Positions 14,058 to 22,602 are shown, numbered from the stretch's first letter. The stretch: 25,871 nucleotides of DNA from Candidatus Altimarinota bacterium (GCA_020629095.1 JAHDDZ010000005.1:1-25871); one strand, 5' to 3'. A program made the numbers and translations. The notes: a model not told the origin generated them from the sequence alone.

Positions 14058-17000
14058 ATGAAAGAAGAACCTAAAAATCACTTTTTTGTGCCAAATGCGT
14101 CAGACTCCATAAACGGAATGGAACAGTCGACAATGCACTACTGGAAAGAGGAAAATGTGTTTCAGCGCACCATCAGCACTCGCGCTGAGTGGACGCATTT
14201 TGCGTTTTATGACGGACCGCCTTTTGCAACTGGGCTGCCTCACTATGGGCACATTTTGGCGGGAACAATAAAAGATACAATCCCGCGCTGGAAAACCATG
14301 CAGGGCTATCGCGTTCCGCGGCGTTTTGGGTGGGATTGCCATGGAGTTCCGGTTGAATTTCAGGTTGAAAAAGAACACAAAATTGGAGGGAAACCGGGCA
14401 TCGAGGCCATGGGGGTGAAGGCCTTTAATGAGCTGTGCCAGAGCATTGTATTGCGCTGCCGTGACGACTGGGAGGACACTGTGCACCGCATGGGGCGATT
14501 CGTTGATTTTGATAATGATTATCGCACAATGGACGCGGATTATATGGAATCTGTGTGGTGGATTTTTGGCCAACTGTGGCAGCGTGGGCTCATTTATGCC
14601 GGTGAGAAAGTAGTGGCGTATAGCCCAAAACTGGGCTCGCCGCTGAGTAATTTTGAGGCAAATCTGAACTATAAAGACATTGATGATCCGGCCGTTACGG
14701 TGCGATTTCCGCTGGCTGACGGCACTATCGCCCTGGCCTGGACAACCACCCCGTGGACCCTGCCAGCCAACTGTGCATTGACCTTTGGTCGAGATATGAA
14801 GTATGCATTAGTTGATTATGAAAATGAGCAGTTTTGGGTGCACGAAAGCAAAGTTGAATCGACCTTTGGCGAAGGTGCAAAGGTGATCAAAAATTGGTTG
14901 GGAATTGATTTTTTAGATATGAAATATACGCCATTGTTTGACTTTTTTGCAAATGTGCCTAATGGCGAAAAGCGTTTTGTGTGTTTGCACGACGATGGGG
15001 ATTATGTAAGCGCTGAGAGCGGAACGGGAATTGTTCATTGTGCGCCAAGTTTTGGTGCAGAGGATGCCCAATTCGGTCACGCGCACGGCGTTAAGGGCGT
15101 TAATCCGATTGACGAAAATGGATACTTCGATGAGAGCGTTCCGCCGCTGCAAGGGCACTATTTTCGTAAAGACAGCGAGGTAAATGGCTCTGAAGTGAAT
15201 GCAAATGACTGGGTGCTGGGCGCGCTAAAGGACAGGGGAAAACTCTTTAAGCGAGAGCAGATTCGGCATAGCTATCCGCACTGTTGGCGGACGGACTGCG
15301 CGCTGATGTACCGTGGAATTCATACGTGGTTTGTCGATGTACAAAAGCTGAAACGCCAGATGGTCGACTGCAACCAAAACATAAACTGGGTGCCAAATCA
15401 CCTGCGCGATGGCCGATTTGGAAAGGGGCTAGAAGGCGCTCCAGACTGGGCGATTTCGCGCAATAGATATTGGGGAGCGCCCATGCCTGTGTGGGAAAAT
15501 GATCAAACGGGCGAGCGGGTTGTGATATCCAGCAAGGCGGAACTGGAGGCAAAATGCGGCCAAAAAGTAGAGGATCTGCATCGCCAGCATATTGATGATT
15601 TGACGTGGGAGGGGGCAGAGGGAGGTACGTTTCGGCGGATTGAGGAAGTGCTGGATTGCTGGTTTGAGAGTGGCTCAATGCCCTATGCGAGCCAGCATTA
15701 TCCGTTTGAAAGCAATGCAAAATTGCCGTTCACGCGGGCGATTTTGGCTCATGGGCTGGGAGGGACTCCAAGCAGCAACTGGCTTCCGTGGCTGAAAAGA
15801 GCCCTTGAAAAGCGCGGGGTCGAGGTGCACGTGCCGGGGCTGCCAGACCCAGAAACACCCAATTTGGCCACCTGGGCACAGGCGATTATCGACCTAGAAA
15901 TAGATAAAAACACAGTGCTGGTGGGGCATAGCTTGGGGGCTGCCGCAGTAGTGAAAGCTCTGGAACACAGTGAAAAATCAGCTCATGCGGCATATCTGGC
16001 GGCGCCAGCCGTGAGTAAAAACATCGGCAAGCCATATGCAGAACGGGTTTCAAGCATCTTACAATCTACTCCTTTGGATTGGTCTGCAGCTGTTGAGAAA
16101 GCAAAAAATTGGGTCGTGTTTCAGAGCAGCAATGACCCATATGTGCCAGCGATTAATGCCGCTCTAGTAGCCGAAAAAACAGGTGCTGAAGTCGTTTCGG
16201 TCGAGGCGGCTGGGCACTTTAGTGATTCTGATGGATATGCCGTTTTTCAGCAGCTGTTTGACCACATTGTGGGGGCTCATAATCTAGATGGATTTGCGCC
16301 GTCTGACTTCATCGCAGAGGGGCTGGACCAGACCCGTTGTTGGTTTTACAATCTGCATGTTTTGGGCTGTGCGCTGACGGGTGAAAATGTCTATAAAAAT
16401 GTGATAACCAACGGAATTGTGCTGGCGGAGGATGGTCAAAAAATGAGTAAGTCGAAGCAGAATTATCCAGATCCGAACATTGTTTTTGAGAAATATGGAG
16501 CGGATGCCGTGCGGTGGTATCTCATGAATAGCCCAGTTGTGAAGGGCGAAAACATGCGGTTTTCCGAGCGCGGAGTCGAGGAAGTTGTGAAGTCGCTGAT
16601 TTTGCCGCTGACAAATGCGTATAAGTTTATGGCGACGTATGCGAACATTGATGGCTGGAAGCCGACGAAGATCATCGCGGTGCGCCACGGCGAGGGAACG
16701 CACAATGTGGCGGGGGTGTATAGTGGGCAGATTGACAGCCCACACGAGCTGACCAAAAAAGGAAAAGCAGAAGTTGCAGCGCGCGCAAAGACACTGCCGA
16801 AGCCTGATATTATCATCGCGAGCCCGTTGCTGCGCACGCGCCAAACAGCGCAAATCATCGCAGATGGGGTTGGCTACACCGACGAAATCATCATCGACGA
16901 TCGGTTTAAAGAGCCCAATTTTGGTGATCTGGAAGGTAAAAAGCTGGTTGGATTTTTGGCGCGCGAGGGCAACAAGACAACCGAAAAACAGGCTGAGGTG

Positions 17001-18242
17001 CTGGCGCGAGTCGAGGAATTTTGGCGAGAAGTGAGTGAGAAATATCAGGGCAAAACGGTTATTGTGGTAGGACATGGCGAAAGCCTACGGGCTATAAAAT
17101 CAGTCGCGAGTCGGTTCGCGGAAAGCACGCGACTCGCATATGAGCCCACGGCTGGGCGGGTTGACGTATTTGCCCCACCAGTCAAAATGACTGATTTAGA
17201 TGACTGGATCATCGGCGAGCTGCAGACGCTGATCGCGCACGTAAGCGAAAAAATGGAGGCGTATCAGATCGACGAGGCGCTTCGCCCTGTGCAGGCTTTT
17301 ATTGACGGGCTGACCAATTGGTATATTCGGCGCAACCGACGGCGGTTTTGGGCAAGCGGGTTAACGGCTGACAAGCATGCGGCATATAGCACTTTGCATC
17401 ACTGCCTGACCACGCTCAGTAAGCTGCTTGCGCCGGTCATGCCGTTCCTCGCAGAGCGGCTGTGGGGCTGGTGCGGCGGCGAAGATAGTGTGCACCTGCA
17501 GCTGCTGCCACAGGCCGACCACGACTTGGTCCAGCCGACTCTTCAAAAGCAGATTAATACTGAACGCGAGATTGTTCGGCTGGCAGCAGCAACCCGCTCT
17601 CGCATTGGCATAAAGCTCCGGCAGCCATTGGGAACGTTGCGGTTTGCATTGGCCGACGAGTCGTTGAAACTCGACACGCAGGTGATTGCCGCGGAAGCCA
17701 ACGTGAAGCAGGTCGAGCAGCTGAAAAATACAGATGGAATTGCCGAAAAAGTGATGCAGATTGATGCCAGAAAAGTGGGTAAAAAGTTCGGAAAAAAGAC
17801 GCAAGAGCTGATAGTAGCTGGTAAAAATGGAGATTATGAAATGCTGTCCGATGGGGCGATTATGGTAGTCGGAGAGCGGATTGAGCCAGATGAATACACC
17901 GTGCGATACAATACTGACGATGGGATGGAGGCCGACAGTAGTGCGGTTGGCGTGGTGGTGCTTGATGGGCAGCTGACCCCAGAACTTGAAAAAGAGGGCA
18001 TTGCGCGTGACGCTATTCGCCTGCTGCAAGATGCCCGCAAGGCATATGGATTTGCCGTCAGTGACTTCATTTCTGTCAGTTGGTGTAGCGAAAATGAGAT
18101 GGTCGCAGCTGCGCTGAATGAGCACCAAAAGACTATCAGTACAGAGGTTTTAGCCAACGTATTTACCATGAAAAAAACTACCGAAAACCAGTCTGATTTG
18201 GCCGGTGGATCGCTCTATTTCGAGTTGAAAAAAGACGATTAG
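14058..18242 (+). CDS. ileS: Isoleucyl-tRNA synthetase with two inserted enzyme domains
   Basis: Charges tRNA-Ile. The class I motifs are HYGH (62-65) and KMSKS (795-799). The CP1 editing region lies between, with TTPWTLPAN and GTGIVHCAPSFGAED. RFGWDCHGVPVEF and CWRTDCALMYR place it with type 2 (eukaryote/archaeal-like) enzymes. The product has 1394 residues against roughly 1040 expected; the excess is two insertions. Residues 556-744 are a serine hydrolase placed between MPYASQHYPFE and FAPSDFIAEGLDQTR. Residues 870-1043 are a histidine phosphatase placed between ANIDGW and MTDLDDWI. The host sequence resumes cleanly after both, in frame, and the anticodon-binding and C-terminal domains are complete. 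The gene is transcribed alone, and its TAG overlaps the pyrH stop on the other strand. Family identity is certain; the role of the insertions is unknown. Confidence 0.97.
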   Translation: MKEEPKNHFFVPNASDSINGMEQSTMHYWKEENVFQRTISTRAEWTHFAFYDGPPFATGLPHYGHILAGTIKDTIPRWKTMQGYRVPRRFGWDCHGVPVEFQVEKEHKIGGKPGIEAMGVKAFNELCQSIVLRCRDDWEDTVHRMGRFVDFDNDYRTMDADYMESVWWIFGQLWQRGLIYAGEKVVAYSPKLGSPLSNFEANLNYKDIDDPAVTVRFPLADGTIALAWTTTPWTLPANCALTFGRDMKYALVDYENEQFWVHESKVESTFGEGAKVIKNWLGIDFLDMKYTPLFDFFANVPNGEKRFVCLHDDGDYVSAESGTGIVHCAPSFGAEDAQFGHAHGVKGVNPIDENGYFDESVPPLQGHYFRKDSEVNGSEVNANDWVLGALKDRGKLFKREQIRHSYPHCWRTDCALMYRGIHTWFVDVQKLKRQMVDCNQNINWVPNHLRDGRFGKGLEGAPDWAISRNRYWGAPMPVWENDQTGERVVISSKAELEAKCGQKVEDLHRQHIDDLTWEGAEGGTFRRIEEVLDCWFESGSMPYASQHYPFESNAKLPFTRAILAHGLGGTPSSNWLPWLKRALEKRGVEVHVPGLPDPETPNLATWAQAIIDLEIDKNTVLVGHSLGAAAVVKALEHSEKSAHAAYLAAPAVSKNIGKPYAERVSSILQSTPLDWSAAVEKAKNWVVFQSSNDPYVPAINAALVAEKTGAEVVSVEAAGHFSDSDGYAVFQQLFDHIVGAHNLDGFAPSDFIAEGLDQTRCWFYNLHVLGCALTGENVYKNVITNGIVLAEDGQKMSKSKQNYPDPNIVFEKYGADAVRWYLMNSPVVKGENMRFSERGVEEVVKSLILPLTNAYKFMATYANIDGWKPTKIIAVRHGEGTHNVAGVYSGQIDSPHELTKKGKAEVAARAKTLPKPDIIIASPLLRTRQTAQIIADGVGYTDEIIIDDRFKEPNFGDLEGKKLVGFLAREGNKTTEKQAEVLARVEEFWREVSEKYQGKTVIVVGHGESLRAIKSVASRFAESTRLAYEPTAGRVDVFAPPVKMTDLDDWIIGELQTLIAHVSEKMEAYQIDEALRPVQAFIDGLTNWYIRRNRRRFWASGLTADKHAAYSTLHHCLTTLSKLLAPVMPFLAERLWGWCGGEDSVHLQLLPQADHDLVQPTLQKQINTEREIVRLAAATRSRIGIKLRQPLGTLRFALADESLKLDTQVIAAEANVKQVEQLKNTDGIAEKVMQIDARKVGKKFGKKTQELIVAGKNGDYEMLSDGAIMVVGERIEPDEYTVRYNTDDGMEADSSAVGVVVLDGQLTPELEKEGIARDAIRLLQDARKAYGFAVSDFISVSWCSENEMVAAALNEHQKTISTEVLANVFTMKKTTENQSDLAGGSLYFELKKDD
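15723..16289 (+). other. Inserted RBBP9/YdeN-like serine hydrolase domain within ileS
   Basis: Residues 556-744 of the IleRS read as a complete small alpha/beta hydrolase: AHGLGGTPSSNWLPWL (564-579) as the oxyanion/HG loop, GHSLG with Ser625, SSNDPYVP with Asp693 and AAGHF with His720. The order and spacing match RBBP9/YdeN family proteins of about 180-190 residues. All triad residues are present, so catalysis is plausible; the substrate is unknown. Confidence 0.9.
16665..17186 (+). other. Inserted histidine phosphatase (PGM-like) domain within ileS
   Basis: Residues 870-1043 of the IleRS match the phosphoglycerate mutase-like phosphatase fold: VRHGE with His877 as phospho-acceptor, Arg926 in SPLLRTRQTA, Glu952 in FKEPNFGDLEG and the second His1006 in VVGHGES. 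All of the usual catalytic residues are retained. It sits between the catalytic core and the anticodon-binding helix bundle. Confidence 0.9.
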
Positions 18243-18946
18243 GCGTGGATGAGTGTGCCGACTTTTTCGCCTTTTAGCGCGCTGACAAGCGCGCCTTTTT
18301 TCATCAGCTCAAAGACCATAATGGGCATTTTGTTGTCGCGGCATTGGGCGATTGCCGTTGCGTCCATGACCCGCAGATCTTTCTCGAGCACTTCGTCAAA
18401 TGTCACCTCATCATATTTTTTGGCATTCGGGTTGGTGCGTGGGTCGCTGTCATAGACCCCGTCTACGTTTGTGGCCTTCAGCACCATGTCGCAGTCGAGC
18501 TCAAGCGAGCGCAGCGCCGCCGCGCTGTCAGTCGTGAAATATGGATTTCCGATGCCCGCAGCGCAGATGACAATGCGATCTTTCTCGAGGTGGCGCACCG
18601 CCCGCCGTTTGATGTATGGCTCGGCTACCGCCGGCACGTCAAGCGCGCTGCACACGCGAGTGTCGAACCCGTGCCGCTCAAGCGCAGCTTGCAGGGCGAC
18701 GCTGTTCATAAGGGTTCCGAGCATTCCGATGTAGTCACTCGGCACCCGGTCAATGCCACTTTCGGCGCTTTGGCTGCCTCGCCAGATGTTCCCCGCCCCA
18801 ATGACAATTGCGATTTGCACGCCCATTTGCTTGGCCGCAGAAATCTCTTTGCACATATGGTCCAGCACGCTGTAATCAATACCAAATTGTTTTTCCCCAA
18901 GCAGTGCCTCGCCCGATAGTTTTAGCAGTACGCGTGTATATTTCAT
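18239..18946 (-). CDS. pyrH: UMP kinase
   Basis: Phosphorylates UMP to UDP, feeding pyrimidine nucleotide pools; hexameric amino-acid-kinase fold in bacteria. The 235-residue length is standard. LKLSGEALLG (8-17) is the N-terminal phosphate-binding strand, VIGAGNIWRG carries the glycine-rich loop, and DRVPSDYIGMLGT and AAGIGNPYFTTDSAA are family hallmarks for UMP binding. DGVYDSDPRTNPNAKKYDEV is also typical. The gene is alone on its transcript and divergent from uvrB. Its 3' end converges with ileS and overlaps it at the stop codons. The last part of the coding sequence contains, on the other strand, what looks like the ileS terminator. The start ATG at 18946 is supported by the promoter nine bases away. 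Confidence 0.97.
   Translation of the reverse strand: MKYTRVLLKLSGEALLGEKQFGIDYSVLDHMCKEISAAKQMGVQIAIVIGAGNIWRGSQSAESGIDRVPSDYIGMLGTLMNSVALQAALERHGFDTRVCSALDVPAVAEPYIKRRAVRHLEKDRIVICAAGIGNPYFTTDSAAALRSLELDCDMVLKATNVDGVYDSDPRTNPNAKKYDEVTFDEVLEKDLRVMDATAIAQCRDNKMPIMVFELMKKGALVSALKGEKVGTLIHA
18277..18301 (+). terminator. Intrinsic terminator of ileS, inside pyrH coding sequence
   Basis: A perfect 7-bp GC-rich stem, GCGCGCT (18277-18283) with AGCGCGC (18288-18294), and a GACA loop are followed by CTTTTTT on the plus strand. It lies 35 bases after the ileS stop and is antisense to the last codons of pyrH. Confidence 0.75.
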
Positions 18947-18955
18947 CCACCTTAT

Positions 18956-18982
18956 AGTATATCATTTCAGGTGCATTGTCTA
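18956..18982 (-). promoter_or_regulatory. Promoter of pyrH, nearly leaderless
   Basis: On the minus strand TAGACA (18977-18982) and TATACT (18956-18961) are 15 bases apart. The -10 box ends nine bases before the ATG at 18946. AAGGTGG abuts the ATG directly and is too close to serve as a Shine-Dalgarno sequence. Confidence 0.45.
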
Positions 18983-18990
18983 TTCTTCTA

Positions 18991-19018
18991 CTAGACAAAA
19001 TTATAAAACCCATATAAA
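18991..19018 (+). promoter_or_regulatory. Possible promoter of uvrB
   Basis: TATAAA (19013-19018) lies 11 bases before the uvrB ATG; the best -35 is a weak CTAGAC (18991-18996). The leader would be about five bases. Confidence 0.35.
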
Positions 19019-19029
19019 CTCTGTCCACT

Positions 19030-21018
19030 ATGGAGCAAAAACCATTTGAACTCGTATCGAAATTTACGCCAACTGGTGACCAGCCACGGGCAATTAAGCA
19101 CCTGACAAAAGGGATAAATGATGGCCTGCGCCACCAGACGTTGCTGGGAGCAACGGGTACTGGAAAGACGTTTACAATGGCGAATATCATCGCAGAACAA
19201 CAGCGACCAACGCTGATACTTGCACACAACAAAACCCTCGCAGCGCAGCTCTGCAGTGAGTTTCAGCAGTTTTTTCCAAACAACGCCGTCAGTTATTTTG
19301 TCAGTTATTATGACTACTATCAGCCCGAGGCGTATATCGCGCGATCAGATACGTATATTGAAAAAGAGGCGACCATCAACGAAGAAATCAATAAGTTTCG
19401 ACACGCTGCAACTATCAATTTGCTCACCCGCCGAGACGTAATTATTGTCGCTTCAGTCAGCTGTATTTATGGCCTAGGGGATGTCTCGACCTACACAGAA
19501 ATGGCCGTGACGCTGGAAACAGAAAAGGACTACCCGCGACAGGAGTTCCTACGCAGTTTGGTCGATGTGCAGTATAAGCGCATTAAAAGCGACCTCGAGC
19601 GTGGTACGTTTGAGGTGCTGGGCGATGTGATTACGGTCTTTCCACCCAACACCGACACGGCCTACACACTCGAGTTTTGGGGCGACACGCTCGATACTAT
19701 AACCGAGGTGGATGCTTTTACAGGAGAGAAAATAAAGTCGCTCGATACAATTACATTTTATCCGGCAAAGCACAATGTGACCACAAAAGAGGTGCTAAAC
19801 CGCGCCGTGCCAAAGATTGAAAAAGACCTGGAAAAGCGACTGAAGGAAATGAATGAAATGGGCAAAATTGTGGAGGCGCACCGACTGAATCAGCGAACCC
19901 GATATGACATTGAGATGCTGCGTGAAGTGGGTTATGTCAGCGGAATTGAGAACTATGTGCGGTACCTTAATGACGCAAAAGCGGGGGCTCCGCCAACAAC
20001 GTTGCTTGACTACTTTCCAAAGGATTTTCTGTGTTTTGTGGACGAAAGCCATATCAGTATTCCGCAGATTGGGGGGATGTTTAATGGAAACCTAGCCCGA
20101 AAAAACAACTTGGTTGAGCACGGTTTTCGGCTGCCCGCGGCATATGACAACCGGCCGCTGCAGTTTGACGAGTTTGAAAGCCGGATAAAACAGGCCGTAT
20201 ACGTCTCAGCTACGCCCGGAAAGTATGAATATGGGAACTGCGAAAAGGCTGATATTATCGAGCAAATCATCCGCCCAACAGGGCTACTGGACCCGATTTG
20301 TACCATCAAACCAAGTCAGCACCAGATTGATGACATCATGGAGAACATTCGCCAGACGATAGAGAAAAATGAGCGGGTGCTGATTACGACCGTGACGAAA
20401 AAATCAGCCGAGGATTTGAGTGAATACTTGATAGAAAATGGCGTAAAGGCGACCTATTTGCACAGTGATATTGATACGCTTGAGCGGATTGAAATCCTCA
20501 CCCAACTGCGTCGCGGAACCATTGATGTGGTTGTCGGAATCAACCTGCTGAGAGAGGGGCTTGACCTGCCGGAGGTGAGTATGATCTGCATTTTGGATGC
20601 AGACAAGCAGGGCTTTTTGCGATCGCGTGACAGCCTGTTGCAGATCATTGGGCGAGCAGCCCGAAATGCCAATGGGCAGGTGGTGCTCTATGCTGACAAG
20701 ATGACGCCCGCGATCGAGCAGGCGCTGGGCGAAACCAGCCGAAGACGGGAAATACAGGAGGCGTATAATAAAAAGCATGGGATCACGCCGCAGACCATTT
20801 TGAAAGAAATCCATGACATCGCCGACCAAATGGGACTCAAAGAAAAACAGACACGCGACTTTGACAAGTTGACCAAAAAAGAGCAGATTAAGGCGCTAAT
20901 AAAGGAGCTGAATATGCAGCTGGAGATGGCAGTTGAAAACTGGCAATTTGAGCAAGCGGCTGAGCTGCGAGATGAGATTGCGACGCTGGAGGGCAAATTG
21001 GCTGGCCGTAAAAGATGA
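19030..21018 (+). CDS. uvrB: UvrABC excision nuclease subunit B
   Basis: Damage-verifying helicase-like subunit of nucleotide excision repair; it is loaded by UvrA and recruits UvrC. The 662 residues are full length. Walker A GATGTGKT is at 40-47, and YYDYYQPEAY marks the beta-hairpin that inserts between the strands. FVDESH is the Walker B region, followed by the SATPGKYE helicase motif, GINLLREGLDLPEVS and QIIGRAARN. The C-terminal UvrB/UvrC coiled-coil domain (MQLEMAVENWQFEQAAELRDE region) is present. Its TGA stop overlaps the nadE ATG in an ATGA, so the two genes are co-translated. The sequence is conventional throughout. Confidence 0.98.
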   Translation: MEQKPFELVSKFTPTGDQPRAIKHLTKGINDGLRHQTLLGATGTGKTFTMANIIAEQQRPTLILAHNKTLAAQLCSEFQQFFPNNAVSYFVSYYDYYQPEAYIARSDTYIEKEATINEEINKFRHAATINLLTRRDVIIVASVSCIYGLGDVSTYTEMAVTLETEKDYPRQEFLRSLVDVQYKRIKSDLERGTFEVLGDVITVFPPNTDTAYTLEFWGDTLDTITEVDAFTGEKIKSLDTITFYPAKHNVTTKEVLNRAVPKIEKDLEKRLKEMNEMGKIVEAHRLNQRTRYDIEMLREVGYVSGIENYVRYLNDAKAGAPPTTLLDYFPKDFLCFVDESHISIPQIGGMFNGNLARKNNLVEHGFRLPAAYDNRPLQFDEFESRIKQAVYVSATPGKYEYGNCEKADIIEQIIRPTGLLDPICTIKPSQHQIDDIMENIRQTIEKNERVLITTVTKKSAEDLSEYLIENGVKATYLHSDIDTLERIEILTQLRRGTIDVVVGINLLREGLDLPEVSMICILDADKQGFLRSRDSLLQIIGRAARNANGQVVLYADKMTPAIEQALGETSRRREIQEAYNKKHGITPQTILKEIHDIADQMGLKEKQTRDFDKLTKKEQIKALIKELNMQLEMAVENWQFEQAAELRDEIATLEGKLAGRKR

Positions 21019-22595
21019 CCCGCGAGGTGATTATGACTGCCGAAAAAAAGTGGGCAGTGGCCCATATGCACGTGCATGCAGGGGAGGTTGAGGTTAACTT
21101 GAAAACTATAAAAAGCCACATAGATTGGGCGGTTTCTGTGGGGGCTGACTGCCTTGTTTTGCCCGAGTTGTGTGTGTCTGGTTACGCAGTTGGGGACCAA
21201 TTTTTTGCTACATCTTTTCGGGAAAAAGTACTATCGGCAGATGCACAAATAGCCAATATGAGCACGCAAATTGACATCGTCTGGGGAAGTTTTACGCCTG
21301 CACCAAATGGAAAACTGCACAACGTGGCACACGTGGCAACTGGCGGAAAGCTGACCACGAGCGTGAAAAAGACGTTGCTGCCGATGGATTTTGAGTTTGA
21401 TGAGGCGCGCTGGTTTGCGCCAAATGAAGCCCCGTGCAAGGCGGTTTTAGTAGCTGGGCTTCAGGTCGGAATCTTGATTTGCAAGGACATTTCTGACGAA
21501 AAAGAAACCAGGAAACCATGTGAGGAACTGGCGGCAGACGGTGCGCAAGTGCTCATTCACATTGGGGCTGAGACGTTTTTTATAGGTAAAAGTGAGCAGC
21601 AAAATGCGGCCTATGCCAGTGCGAAAAGCCGCACAAATTTGCCGCTGGTCAGTTGTCGGGCATTTGGGAGTATATCGCTCAGCAAGAGCGTGCACCTGTT
21701 GCGCGGAAAAGCCCACCATGATGACACAAAACCCGAAACCGCGCTGTGGGCGATAAACCAGATGGTCGGTGATTTTTGGGTGCGAAATGGCCTGGGGAAA
21801 GCCGTAATTGGGCTGAGTGGAGGCATTGACAGTGCTGTCACGCTGTGCATCATGGCGCAGGCGCTGGGGGCTGAAAATGCGCTGGCGGTGCATATGCCAA
21901 CCGAGTTTACGAGCAAGAGAGCAACAAGTGACGCAAAGACACTCTGTGAGGTGCTTGGCGTTGAGTTGAGGATAGTCCCAATTGAGCCAATTGTTGAAGC
22001 TTTTCAGCAGGTCGTTTCAGAGTTGAAACCGGGCAACTTAACGCACCAAAACTTGCAGGCGCGGGTTCGTGGTGGCGGCGTTTTGAGTCTCATTGCCAGC
22101 CAAATTGGCGGTGCGCATGTGGCGACCGGCAACCGAACAGAGGCAACTTTTGGCTACACCACGCTGTATGGCGACATGACCGGCGCCCTTGCGCCAATTG
22201 GTGACTGCACCAAAGCGGATGTGTACGGCCTAGCTGACTTGTTTGAGGCAATTCCTAAAACCACCAAAACGGCGCAGCCCAGTGCAGAACTGGCCTTTGG
22301 GCAGTCGGATCCGTTTTATTATCCCTATCACGACCAGCTCGCATTGGCGTTTACGCAGCAGTTCTTGACGCCTGCTGACATAATTCAAAAATGGGAAAAC
22401 GGCACTCTGGCAGATGATTTTGGGCTATCGCAAAATGAGATAGAGCAGCTGTTTTCAGCTAAAAGTGTATTTGAGGCTGACCTGCACCAAAATTGGAATC
22501 GGTTCACTGGCAGCGCATTTAAGCGTGCCCAAGCTCCGCCGGTCATCGCCGTGCGGCGTGGCACGTTTGGCATAGCCTTGCGTGAGTCGTTTTAA
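21015..22595 (+). CDS. nadE: Glutamine-dependent NAD+ synthetase
   Basis: Converts nicotinic acid adenine dinucleotide to NAD+ using ATP and glutamine-derived ammonia. The N-terminal nitrilase-type glutaminase domain (about 10-235) shows Glu51 (LPELCVSGY), Lys119 (VKKTLLP) and Cys156 (ILICKDI), so the triad appears intact. CKD stands in place of the usual CED, and the domain is a little short. The C-terminal synthetase domain has the ATP-pyrophosphatase loop GLSGGIDSAV (266-275) and ATGNRTEATFGYTTLYGDM. The 526-residue length is slightly below the usual 540-570. The start overlaps uvrB. A second ATG at 21033 is preceded by GAGGTG at 5-base spacing, the best Shine-Dalgarno match in the window, and could be the true start. 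Confidence 0.95.
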   Translation: MTREVIMTAEKKWAVAHMHVHAGEVEVNLKTIKSHIDWAVSVGADCLVLPELCVSGYAVGDQFFATSFREKVLSADAQIANMSTQIDIVWGSFTPAPNGKLHNVAHVATGGKLTTSVKKTLLPMDFEFDEARWFAPNEAPCKAVLVAGLQVGILICKDISDEKETRKPCEELAADGAQVLIHIGAETFFIGKSEQQNAAYASAKSRTNLPLVSCRAFGSISLSKSVHLLRGKAHHDDTKPETALWAINQMVGDFWVRNGLGKAVIGLSGGIDSAVTLCIMAQALGAENALAVHMPTEFTSKRATSDAKTLCEVLGVELRIVPIEPIVEAFQQVVSELKPGNLTHQNLQARVRGGGVLSLIASQIGGAHVATGNRTEATFGYTTLYGDMTGALAPIGDCTKADVYGLADLFEAIPKTTKTAQPSAELAFGQSDPFYYPYHDQLALAFTQQFLTPADIIQKWENGTLADDFGLSQNEIEQLFSAKSVFEADLHQNWNRFTGSAFKRAQAPPVIAVRRGTFGIALRESF

Positions 22596-22602
22596 ACCCA
22601 GT

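Noticed and set aside
16284..17075. 263-codon antisense frame within ileS
   Set aside because: Shadow of the inserted phosphatase and flanking IleRS sequence; no promoter or homology.
14058..18242. Inteins or introns as explanation for the ileS insertions
   Set aside because: No intein splice motifs (Cys/Ser start, terminal His-Asn) at the borders, no homing endonuclease, and the inserts match complete unrelated enzyme folds without frame breaks.
14058..18242. Assembly chimera in ileS
   Set aside because: A join error would not return to the exact next conserved IleRS segment in frame twice. Read data would be the final test.
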